Source: an uncultured Lachnospiraceae bacterium
Lineage (GTDB): Bacteria; Bacillota; Clostridia; Lachnospirales; Lachnospiraceae
DNA length: 64,000 nucleotides
NCBI GenBank assembly: GCA_910588655.1
Contig: CAJUPJ010000012.1
Location: forward strand, 1 to 64,000
Direction of reading: 5' to 3'
This document shows positions 33,789 to 41,225 of this stretch, in pieces (within the stretch, counting starts at the first letter, position 1; the number at the start of each line of letters is the position of its first letter). Position numbers and translations under genes: made by a program. The notes under the pieces were generated by a model, which was not told the origin of the DNA, did no database searches, and saw only the letters and a list, made by a program, of their open reading frames with translations.

Positions 33789-34394
33789 CTAGCAGGATTT
33801 CTTATCAATTTGTGGGTTAAAAGCATAAAAGTTCTTGCTATTAAGGTCATCCTGTACACGGCGTAATGTTTCACCAAAACGCTGGAAGTGGACAACTTCG
33901 CGTGCCCTTAAGAAACGGATAGGGTCTGCAATTTCAGGGTCTTTAATTAATCTTAATATATTATCATAAGTGGTACGTGCTTTCTGTTCTGCTGCCATAT
34001 CCTCATATAAATCGGTAATGGTATCACCTTTACTCTGGAATTCGCATGCATTAAATGGAATACCAGCTGCCGCAGTTGGCCATATTGCAAGTGTATGGTC
34101 AACATAATATTTATCAAAACCAGATGCTTTGATTTCTTCAGGAGTAAGGTCTTTAGTAAGCTGGCGTACAATAGTTGCAACCATTTCAAGGTGCGCAAGT
34201 TCTTCTGTACCTATATCTGTAAGTGTCCCGATTGCTTTTCTGTTTTCCATGCTGTATCTCTGTGAAAGATATCGCATAGAAGCGCCTATTTCGCCATCAG
34301 GGCCGCCATACTGGCTAATAATAATCTGGGCTGCTTTTGCATTTGGCTTGGTAATATTTACAGGGTATTGCAGCCTTCTTTCATAGTTCCACAT
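33789..34394 (-). CDS. cotJC: Spore coat protein CotJC, manganese-catalase family
   Basis: 201 residues. A four-helix ferritin-like protein of the Mn-catalase family that forms part of the spore coat. The metal ligands appear in the expected order: Glu in YGGPDGEIGASMRYLSQRY, Glu-x2-His in GTEELAHLEM, and Glu-x2-His-type ligands in AEQKARTTYDN and REVVHFQRFGE. The usual N-terminal start MWxYE(K/R)RLQYPVxI is present. It is the last gene of cotJA-cotJB-cotJC, with a 15-bp gap to cotJB. The operon is expected to be under a mother-cell sporulation sigma factor. Confidence 0.95.
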   Translation of the reverse strand: MWNYERRLQYPVNITKPNAKAAQIIISQYGGPDGEIGASMRYLSQRYSMENRKAIGTLTDIGTEELAHLEMVATIVRQLTKDLTPEEIKASGFDKYYVDHTLAIWPTAAAGIPFNACEFQSKGDTITDLYEDMAAEQKARTTYDNILRLIKDPEIADPIRFLRAREVVHFQRFGETLRRVQDDLNSKNFYAFNPQIDKKSC

Positions 34395-34409
34395 ATACTA
34401 ATCTCCTTT

Positions 34410-34655
34410 CTATTCCCAAGGCCAAGGTTCTTTAACCCATTCCCAGTAACATGAATTATCTACATTATCATTTAAAAGAGGCCCATATTTATGTGTGTAT
34501 TCATCAAGTGCCTCCTTGCGTGCTTTTTTTAGTTCCTGGTAGTATGCAAGTGCATCCTGGTCACATGGATGTGTATCAAGAAAAAGAACTAATTCATCAA
34601 TGCCAAAACTTACCTGTGAAATATAGAGAAGAAGTTTGTTTTTGTCCTGGTTCAT
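34410..34655 (-). CDS. cotJB: Spore coat protein CotJB
   Basis: 81 residues. The family pattern is clear: ISQVSFGIDELVLFLDTHPCDQDALAYYQELKKAR and ends with CYWEWVKEPWPWE (both quoted only as landmarks). It is a structural partner of CotJC in the coat. Its start overlaps the cotJA stop by 4 bp (ATGA), so the two are translationally coupled. Confidence 0.93.
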   Translation of the reverse strand: MNQDKNKLLLYISQVSFGIDELVLFLDTHPCDQDALAYYQELKKARKEALDEYTHKYGPLLNDNVDNSCYWEWVKEPWPWE

Positions 34656-35152
34656 TGTGCACCCCCCTGTCCTTTACAATATCCACGTGGAATACATCCA
34701 TAGAACGGCAGGTCAAGCGGAGGGAATATTGTACCCTGCTGCAGTCCCTTGCAAAGGTCATAGACTTTGCACCACTGCTGCCAAGGTACATAACCTATAG
34801 CTAACGCCATGCCTTTTAATGGGTCATTATATAGACTGGAATCTGCATCACAGCCTGGATTACATCCACAAGGCGGCTTATCATTGCCGCATCCACAAGA
34901 TGGTTTATTGTTGCCACAGCCGCAGGATGGTTTATCATTGCCACAGCCACAAGGTGGCTTATTATTGTCACAGCCACAAGATGGTTTATTACTTCCACAT
35001 TCCATATTGCAACTAGTATCAAATCCACAATCAAAAGCTGGAGCAGATTTTATGTTGCAATTTGAATTATTTGCTGAATTACCATTCTGGTTAAAATTGC
35101 AATTCATTTTACGCCCAAAATCATTTGGACGTCTTAAATTCATGTTGTTCAT
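34652..35152 (-). CDS. cotJA: CotJA-like spore coat protein with Cys-rich repeat extension
   Basis: 166 residues. The last 55 residues carry the CotJA signature (LAIGYVPWQQWCKVYD, then GTIFPPLDLPFYG). Ordinary CotJA proteins are about 70-85 residues. Here an N-terminal extension of about 100 residues is added, with six to seven tandem units of 8-9 residues of the form CGCGNDKPS / CGCDNNKPP (Cys-Gly-Cys, two polar residues, Lys-Pro). The Cys density suggests disulfide cross-linking in the coat, or metal binding. The extension's DNA is a repeat of about 24-27 bp, so copy number may vary between strains. Confidence 0.88.
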   Translation of the reverse strand: MNNMNLRRPNDFGRKMNCNFNQNGNSANNSNCNIKSAPAFDCGFDTSCNMECGSNKPSCGCDNNKPPCGCGNDKPSCGCGNNKPSCGCGNDKPPCGCNPGCDADSSLYNDPLKGMALAIGYVPWQQWCKVYDLCKGLQQGTIFPPLDLPFYGCIPRGYCKGQGGAQ

Positions 35153-35419
35153 AAGAAGTATCCTTTCTGTTAAAATTGACGGGAATTATTTTCCGTACTA
35201 ATTAATATATATGTAATTTTGGTGTAATTGTTACTTTTTAGTACAGGCATAATAATGGGAAAACTTTAATGCCATTAGTTTTGACCCTGGTATCATTATA
35301 GAGTTGTTGCACTTTTATTTAAGTGTTATAATTTAAAAACAGGAAATAGCAAATATATGAAAATTTGCAAACATTTTTTATAATGTTTTTATAGTATAAT
35401 CCAGGAATGGGGGATAATT

Positions 35420-36133
35420 ATGGCTAAAATAGTGAGGCGTGGTTATGTGCCAGGTGATGAAAAGGAATTTGGGAAAGAAGCTTTAGAGAAAATAAATGTA
35501 GCAGCAAATGATATATATTATCTTTTAAACCGTGGTTATAATATGAAAAGTGCTTCTGTATTTACTGGAAACCATTATATGCTGTCAGAGCGGCAGAGGC
35601 TTGCACTTGCGCGTATGGTATCACAGGAGGAACAGTTAAATATACGTGCTGCAAAGTGCAGGGCAGTTTTAGATAAGGGTGAAACAGTCTTTATTGATGG
35701 TTTTAATACAATTATAACATTAGAGATAGCACTTTCAGGAACTACTCTTTTAAAATGTATGGATGGAACAGTACGTGACCTGGCAGGTTTAAGAGGGACA
35801 TACAGCCTTATAGATAAGACACCAGAAGCAATACAGCTTATAGGAAAAGAACTGGAAAGTATGGAAATTTCAAAGGCAGTATTTTATATGGATGCGCCTG
35901 TATCTAATACTGGAAGGCTTGCAGCTTGTATACATGGGGAACTTGCGATGTATCCATTTGAAGTAGAAACAGAAGTGATTAATAATGTTGATTCCGTATT
36001 ATCTGGTTTAAGCAATGTGATAACAGGGGATGCAATTATACTGGATAAATGTACAAGCTGGATAAATTTTACCAGAAACATAATTGACAAAGAATTTCCA
36101 GGATATCCTTATGTAGAACTGGACAGTATATAG
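35420..36133 (+). CDS. DUF434 domain-containing protein
   Basis: 237 residues. It has the DUF434 layout: GYVPGDEKEF, DIYYLLNRGYNMKSASVFTGN, LSERQRLALARM, then the second domain with FIDGFNTIITLEIALSG, LRGTYSLIDKT, and YMDAPVSNTGRLAA. The conserved Asp residues and DAPVSNTG motif suggest a nuclease- or PIN-like active site, but the reaction is not known. It is the plus-strand divergent neighbour of the cotJ operon. GGGGGATAATT precedes the ATG. Confidence 0.85.
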   Translation: MAKIVRRGYVPGDEKEFGKEALEKINVAANDIYYLLNRGYNMKSASVFTGNHYMLSERQRLALARMVSQEEQLNIRAAKCRAVLDKGETVFIDGFNTIITLEIALSGTTLLKCMDGTVRDLAGLRGTYSLIDKTPEAIQLIGKELESMEISKAVFYMDAPVSNTGRLAACIHGELAMYPFEVETEVINNVDSVLSGLSNVITGDAIILDKCTSWINFTRNIIDKEFPGYPYVELDSI

Positions 36134-36134
36134 G

Positions 36135-36272
36135 ATAATTTACAGTTATCTGGTGTTGGTTTGTAGATGACATACGCAAGGTTTCCATGTTCCACTGAAA
36201 ACTTGCTGTCTGCTGGTAAAATTCCAGAAAAAAACATAAACCAGCAGATTTAGCAGGATAACTGTAAATTAT
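36135..36272. repeat. Foldback MITE-like element, copy 1
   Basis: 138 bp with 16-bp termini in perfect inversion: ATAATTTACAGTTATC at 36135-36150 and GATAACTGTAAATTAT at 36257-36272. The interior includes a second inverted pair (TCTGCTGGT / ACCAGCAGA). The same termini occur at 47290 and 47560. The flank GGGAATTTATGAGACAGAC recurs beside the element at 61470. It sits 1 bp after the stop of the DUF434 gene. Confidence 0.85.
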
Positions 36273-36322
36273 AACGTGTCTGGGAATTTATGAGACAGAC
36301 GTGACAGTTTTTGAATAAAGTA

Positions 36323-36382
36323 TTGACTTTTAACAAATACTATGCTATATTTTAAACAAACATATGAATAATTGTTCATATG
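36323..36382 (+). promoter_or_regulatory. Promoter with ArsR/CzrA-like operator before the metal ATPase
   Basis: TTGACT (36323-36328) and TATATT (36346-36351) are spaced by 17 bp. The inverted repeat CATATGAA-(6 bp)-TTCATATG at 36361-36382 lies at the start of transcription. ATATGAA-type palindromes are the operators of the ArsR/SmtB/CzrA metal sensors, so this promoter is probably derepressed by zinc or cadmium. No sensor gene lies in the window near it. Confidence 0.75.
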
Positions 36383-36435
36383 AATAGACACAGAAGGATT
36401 TTTTGTATAAATCTATAAAGTTAAGGGGGTATAGC

Positions 36436-38718
36436 ATGAAGAAGAAATATTCAATTACTGGAATAGACTGCGCTAATTGTGCAGCTAAACTAGAAGCTAA
36501 AATGAATAACCTTCCAGAAGTAAATAATGTAGTATTAACATTTGCAACAGGCCAGTTATTAGTGGATGCTGATGATTTAGACAAGGCACTGGAAGTTTTA
36601 AGGGAACTGGCGGAGAAAGAAGAACCAGGTACAATAATAGAAGATTTAAACCGTACAGATGGACATAACCATACACACCATCATGATGGGCATGAACATG
36701 GACATCATCACCACCATGATGGGGAGCACCAGCATAACCACGGTGGATGTACATGTGGATGTTGTAATAGTGAGGAACATATACACAGCCATAGTAAGAA
36801 AACAACCCTTTTATCTGCTTTTCTTGATGAGAAGAAGGAGCTTGCAGGTATCGGGGCAGGTATAGTATTTTTTGCAGCAGGCATTGCAGCAGAGAATTTT
36901 ACAAATTCTGCAATAATATATATTTCACTTTTTATAATATCTTATATTATACTTGGCGGGGAAGTTCTGGCAACTGCTGTTAAAAATCTTTTCAGGGGCA
37001 AAGTTTTTGATGAAAACTTTTTAATGGGAATTGCAACAATAGGTGCATTTGTTATAGGGGAATATCCAGAAGCGGCAGGTGTAATGCTTTTTTATAGAAT
37101 TGGTGAACTTTTTGAAGATGTAGCTGTTGGAAGAAGCAGGAAGCAGATAATGGATGCTGTTGATATGAGACCAGAAACAGTAAGGCTTATGGTTAATGGA
37201 AAGCCTGTTGTATGTAATCCTGCTGATGTAAAACCTGGTGATATAATTGAGGTAAGGGCGGGTGACAGGATACCACTTGATGGTATTGTAACAGAAGGTG
37301 AAAGCAGAATTGATACATCAGCTGTAACTGGTGAGCCTGTCCCTGTTGCTATAAGTGAAGGGAGCCAGGTGTTATCAGGCTGTGTTAATATTTCAGGGGT
37401 AATATATTTAAAAGTTGAAAAAATACTTGAGGAGTCAATGGTCAGCCGTATTCTTGAAGCAGTAGAAAATGCTGCTGCTTCAAAACCGCATATTGACAGG
37501 TTTATAACAAAGTTTGCAAGTATTTACACACCAATAGTTGTACTTGCAGCTGTACTTACAGCGGTTGTGCCTTCCCTGGTTACTGGAAACTGGAGTTACT
37601 GGGTTTATACAGCACTTACATTTCTTGTAATAAGCTGTCCTTGTGCATTGGTGCTTAGTGTACCTCTTGCATTTTTTGCAGGAATTGGTGCAGGTTCTAA
37701 AAAAGGTATATTATTTAAAGGCGGTGTTTCACTCGAAACCCTTGCAGGGATTAAAGCAGTTGTAATGGATAAGACAGGGACTGTTACAAAAGGAAACTTC
37801 AGTGTAGCTGCAATTATGCCAGAAAATGCAAATGGGATAACAGAAGAAAAACTTCTTGCATATGCAGGATGTGCGGAAAAACTGTCAACACATCCTATAG
37901 CAACAAGCATAATGAAAGAAGTGGAAAGCAGGGGCATATATATTCCTGCAGCCAGCAGCATAAAAGAAATAACAGGCAAAGGCATGGAAGTATCATTACA
38001 GGATGGAGGCATGGTTTTATGTGGCAGCAGGCAGCTTCTTGAAACAAATGGAATAAAGATACCAGCAAAAGAAAGCAGGGTATATGGGACAGAAGTATTT
38101 ATCTCATTTGATGGAAAATATGCAGGACATATAATTATAAATGATACTATTAAAGAAGATTCAAAACACGCAGTTTCAGAAATGAAGAAATATGGTTTAT
38201 GGACAGCAATGCTTACAGGTGATGCAGAGGAAAACGCAAAGAACGTGTCAATGGTTACTGGAATAGATGAAGTGTTTGCACGCCAGATGCCACAGGATAA
38301 AATTGATAACCTTACTAAAATACGCAATAAACATGGAGCAGTAATGTTTATTGGTGACGGGATAAATGATGCGCCAGTCCTTGCTGGTGCAGATGTAGGC
38401 GCTGCAATGGGAAGTGGTGCAGATGCAGCAATAGAAGCAGCAGATGTAGTATTTATGAATTCAAACTTAAGTTCAGTACCTGAAAGTATAAAAATTGCCA
38501 AAAAGACTAAAACAGTAGCTATGGAAAACGTTATAGGTGCACTTGTAATTAAAGCCATTGTAATGGTACTTGGATTTGCAGGGATTGCATCAATGTGGAT
38601 GGCTGTCTTTGCAGATTCGGGAGTTGCAATGCTTTGTGTGCTGAATGCAACAAGGATTTTATTTAACCAGAAGTACCAGGAAAACGGGTTTGAAGCAATT
38701 CCAAAGACATCAGCCTGA
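36436..38718 (+). CDS. Heavy-metal P1B-type ATPase (Zn/Cd/Co-type) with His-rich linker
   Basis: 760 residues from the ATG at 36436 after AAGGGGG. An upstream in-frame ATG at 36403 lacks a site. N-terminal heavy-metal-associated domain (GIDCANCAAKLEAKMN), then a His-rich linker (about 76-125) with clusters of HH, HEHGHHHHH and a Cys group (CTCGCC). Eight membrane segments follow. Signature motifs: SCPCALVLSVP (the CPC metal site), DKTGT (phosphorylated Asp), HP in the STHPIATSI locus, MLTGDAE, and GDGINDAPVLAGADVG. The sequence after CPC fits Zn/Cd/Co-type exporters rather than Cu. It exports the metal from the cytoplasm. Confidence 0.95.
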   Translation: MKKKYSITGIDCANCAAKLEAKMNNLPEVNNVVLTFATGQLLVDADDLDKALEVLRELAEKEEPGTIIEDLNRTDGHNHTHHHDGHEHGHHHHHDGEHQHNHGGCTCGCCNSEEHIHSHSKKTTLLSAFLDEKKELAGIGAGIVFFAAGIAAENFTNSAIIYISLFIISYIILGGEVLATAVKNLFRGKVFDENFLMGIATIGAFVIGEYPEAAGVMLFYRIGELFEDVAVGRSRKQIMDAVDMRPETVRLMVNGKPVVCNPADVKPGDIIEVRAGDRIPLDGIVTEGESRIDTSAVTGEPVPVAISEGSQVLSGCVNISGVIYLKVEKILEESMVSRILEAVENAAASKPHIDRFITKFASIYTPIVVLAAVLTAVVPSLVTGNWSYWVYTALTFLVISCPCALVLSVPLAFFAGIGAGSKKGILFKGGVSLETLAGIKAVVMDKTGTVTKGNFSVAAIMPENANGITEEKLLAYAGCAEKLSTHPIATSIMKEVESRGIYIPAASSIKEITGKGMEVSLQDGGMVLCGSRQLLETNGIKIPAKESRVYGTEVFISFDGKYAGHIIINDTIKEDSKHAVSEMKKYGLWTAMLTGDAEENAKNVSMVTGIDEVFARQMPQDKIDNLTKIRNKHGAVMFIGDGINDAPVLAGADVGAAMGSGADAAIEAADVVFMNSNLSSVPESIKIAKKTKTVAMENVIGALVIKAIVMVLGFAGIASMWMAVFADSGVAMLCVLNATRILFNQKYQENGFEAIPKTSA

Positions 38719-38737
38719 AAAAGTTATTTGTCCATAG

Positions 38738-38795
38738 TTTCCAGGTGTGTTCCAGAAAACCTGGCATATGCCAGGCGTTCTGGAATATCTGGAAA
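38738..38795. terminator. Nested palindrome between convergent genes
   Basis: The 16-bp perfect palindrome CCTGGCATATGCCAGG at 38759-38774 sits inside TTCCAGA / TTCTGGAA arms, which sit inside outer TTTCCAG / CTGGAAA arms. Total span is 58 bp. T-runs are short, so it may be a terminator for the ATPase gene or a small structured element. Confidence 0.6.
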
Positions 38796-38824
38796 AATTA
38801 TGTATTGTCTGGTGGTCCTGGGAG

Positions 38825-40249
38825 CTATTTTTGCTTGTTATTTTTAATTTTTCCACCAGGTACTATGGCAACCGCTTTAAAAGCACACTGTTTAAAAGTA
38901 TTGCCTGTAACTTTATTTATAACTGCATTTTCACGTACATACAGCCCTGCTCTTTTGGCGTTTGTAACTTTGTTATTATATACAGAGCCTGTAACTTTTG
39001 AACTTAATACAGATATTCCATCTTCTTTTACATTTTTAATTGTATTGGAATGGATATTGTTTACAATAGAGCCAACACGGAGATAAATACCATGCTGGCT
39101 TGATTTTGTAATTGAGTTTTCACAGATATCACCATAAACCCTTGCATGTGTATCCACATAAATGCCAACATGTGCACCAACTTTACCACCTTTTGCGATT
39201 TCCTTTTTCCATTCCTTGCTAGGCTTATATGTCCCGATATTATATAAGGTGTTTCCTTCAATATTTCCCTTTACAAATGCTTTATCCTGGTTGGCGCTGG
39301 TTTCCTTCTTGCCGCTTGGTCCAGAATAAAGGGCAATGCCAGAATAAGAAACATTTTTAATTGTATTATTGGTAATCTTTTTAGCATAGGTTTTATATGC
39401 CTTTTTGCCAGGTCCTTCATCTGCATTTATCATAATTGCAACATTGCCGTTAAAACCATCATCCCTGCCGCCAATGCCGTCAAGCATGTTTCCGTCTATT
39501 GCATTAACATGGGAAGCATGGTAAATCCCGATGCCCTGTCCTTTTACATTTTTAAGTGTATTTTCCTTTATATCACCGTCAATAGGGCTTAAACCAGCAT
39601 AAATACCTGTTGCTTTGCAGTTTTTAATAGTGTTATTTGCAATATCGCCTTTTAAATTTGAATTATAAATATATATTGCTATTTCTGTAGATTTGGTAAT
39701 GGTATTTTCTTCAATATTTCCTTCAAATTCAGCACCAAGAAGTGTAATAGACCATTTTTTTGAATTGTTAACAGTATTTCCACTCAGGGAACATTGTTTA
39801 TTAACACCTTTAACTACAATCCCGCCATATGGAGGGTTTTCAATGACAGTATCTTTTATTGAAACATTGTCACTCCCATTAACAAGTATTCCTGAACCGT
39901 TAAATATGCCGCCCTCAACAACTGCATTTTCGGCATTTCTGATACGGATTGCATATTCCCCTGTACTTTTACAATTAATATTAGCATCTTCATCAAAACT
40001 AAGTGTAGTATAACTTGGAATTTCAATCGTGGAGTCAAGCTTATAATTACCAGCTTTAACTGATATTATATAAGGTTCATCCTCTGATGCCTCACTTCTG
40101 GCATCGCCAAGCATATTCTTTATATCCTTGATGCTTGATGCTGTCACTTCGTTTGCATTTGCAATACTGTTACTGGCATTTAATGAAATAAATGCGGCAG
40201 AGCAGATAAAGCAGAACTTAAATAAATTTTTAAATGTCTTTTTGCTCAT
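38825..40249 (-). CDS. Secreted right-handed beta-helix protein
   Basis: 474 residues. Signal peptide at 1-33. From about residue 60 the chain is made of parallel beta-helix (PbH1) coils, with repeating turns such as ENTITKS, NNTIKNC, ENTLKNV, NNTIKNV, SNTIKNV and GNTFKQC. The pectate-lyase superfold hosts lyases, hydrolases and epimerases of polysaccharides, but I see no decisive catalytic set. AGGAGG lies 8-9 bases before the ATG. It is the last gene of the acyltransferase-yfhO-gtrB operon, 24 bp after gtrB, so it may modify or bind the glycan made by that operon. Confidence 0.8.
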   Translation of the reverse strand: MSKKTFKNLFKFCFICSAAFISLNASNSIANANEVTASSIKDIKNMLGDARSEASEDEPYIISVKAGNYKLDSTIEIPSYTTLSFDEDANINCKSTGEYAIRIRNAENAVVEGGIFNGSGILVNGSDNVSIKDTVIENPPYGGIVVKGVNKQCSLSGNTVNNSKKWSITLLGAEFEGNIEENTITKSTEIAIYIYNSNLKGDIANNTIKNCKATGIYAGLSPIDGDIKENTLKNVKGQGIGIYHASHVNAIDGNMLDGIGGRDDGFNGNVAIMINADEGPGKKAYKTYAKKITNNTIKNVSYSGIALYSGPSGKKETSANQDKAFVKGNIEGNTLYNIGTYKPSKEWKKEIAKGGKVGAHVGIYVDTHARVYGDICENSITKSSQHGIYLRVGSIVNNIHSNTIKNVKEDGISVLSSKVTGSVYNNKVTNAKRAGLYVRENAVINKVTGNTFKQCAFKAVAIVPGGKIKNNKQK

Positions 40250-40273
40250 AACTGAGTACCTCCTGTGAGTTAT

Positions 40274-41225
40274 TTATTTGAATTTTTCAATTCCATCTTT
40301 ATTTGTTTCAGAGATAATGTAATGTGGGCGGTGTTTTGTTTCCATATAGGTTTTGGCAGTATACTGCCCCATAACGCCAAGGCAGAACAGCTGCACACCG
40401 CCGATAAAAATTATAATACATATTGTAGAAGCCCAGCCTGCAACCGGGTCGCCAAATATAAGCCTGCGTAATACAATAAAAATAAGCATTATTTATAGAA
40501 ACAAGGGTCATCCCAATACCAGACCATGAAGCAATATCAAGTGGTATATGTGAAAAATTAATTATTCCATCTATTGCATATTTGAACAGTTTCCAGAAAT
40601 TCCATTTAGTTTCCCCTGCAACCCTTTCAACATTATTATAAGCAAGCCAGTATGTATTAAATCCAATCCAGCCAAAAATACCTTTGGAGAACCTGTTATA
40701 TTCTCCCATTGATATTACTGCATCTGCCATTCCTCTTTTCATTATACGGAAATCTCTTGCACCGTCAACAATATTTGCATCAGAAATTTTATTAATAACC
40801 TGGTAGAACTTTCTGGCAAACCATGACCGTATAGGAGGTTCACCTTTTCTGTCTGCCCTTCTTGCTGCCACGCTGTCATAATTTCCAGAATCCAGTATAT
40901 CCATCATCTGCGGAAGGAGTGCCGGAGGGTCTTGCATGTCAGCATCCATAACAGCTATATAATCACCATTTGCATTACAAAAACCAGCATACATTGCTGC
41001 CTCTTTGCCAAAATTCCTTGAAAATGAAATATATGTTATATTATTATCACTTCCAGCTAATTTGCGTATAATTTCAATAGTATTATCACTAGAACCATCA
41101 TTTATTAAAATAAGTTCATAAAGATAATCCATTTTATTAAAAATTTCTACTAGTTCTTTATAAAATAAAGATAATGCTTCCTGTTCATTATAACATGGAA
41201 CTATAATTGATATTGTTTTATCCAT
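40274..41225 (-). pseudogene. GtrB/CsbB-type polyprenyl-phosphate glycosyltransferase gene with a frameshift
   Basis: A GT2 enzyme that would load a sugar onto undecaprenyl phosphate. It starts at 41225 (MDKTISIIVPCYNEQEALSL), overlapping the yfhO stop by 8 bp. Motifs: INDGSSDNT, VMDADMQDPP (DxD-type metal site), and FRIMKRGM. The frame carrying the catalytic domain goes astray after GIGMTLVSI. The membrane part continues in another frame (MLIFIVLRRLIFGDPVAGW to the stop at 40274). The two frames meet near 40490-40497 (ATAAATA on the coding strand), where one extra base would explain the shift. Without the C-terminal membrane helices the protein is probably inactive, unless this is a sequencing error or a reversible change. 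Confidence 0.85.

Noticed and set aside
34809..35201. Plus-strand repeat-rich frame opposite cotJA
   Set aside because: It is an antisense of the Cys-rich repeats. The minus strand has the CotJA signature and operon context.
36497..36805. Minus-strand open frame rich in Tyr, His and Val opposite the metal ATPase
   Set aside because: It is the antisense of the His-rich linker codons. No ribosome-binding site, and the sense strand clearly encodes the ATPase.
40490..40497. Programmed ribosomal frameshift in gtrB
   Set aside because: ATAAATA is not a slippery heptamer of the X-XXY-YYZ kind and there is no strong downstream structure. A mutation or sequencing error is simpler.
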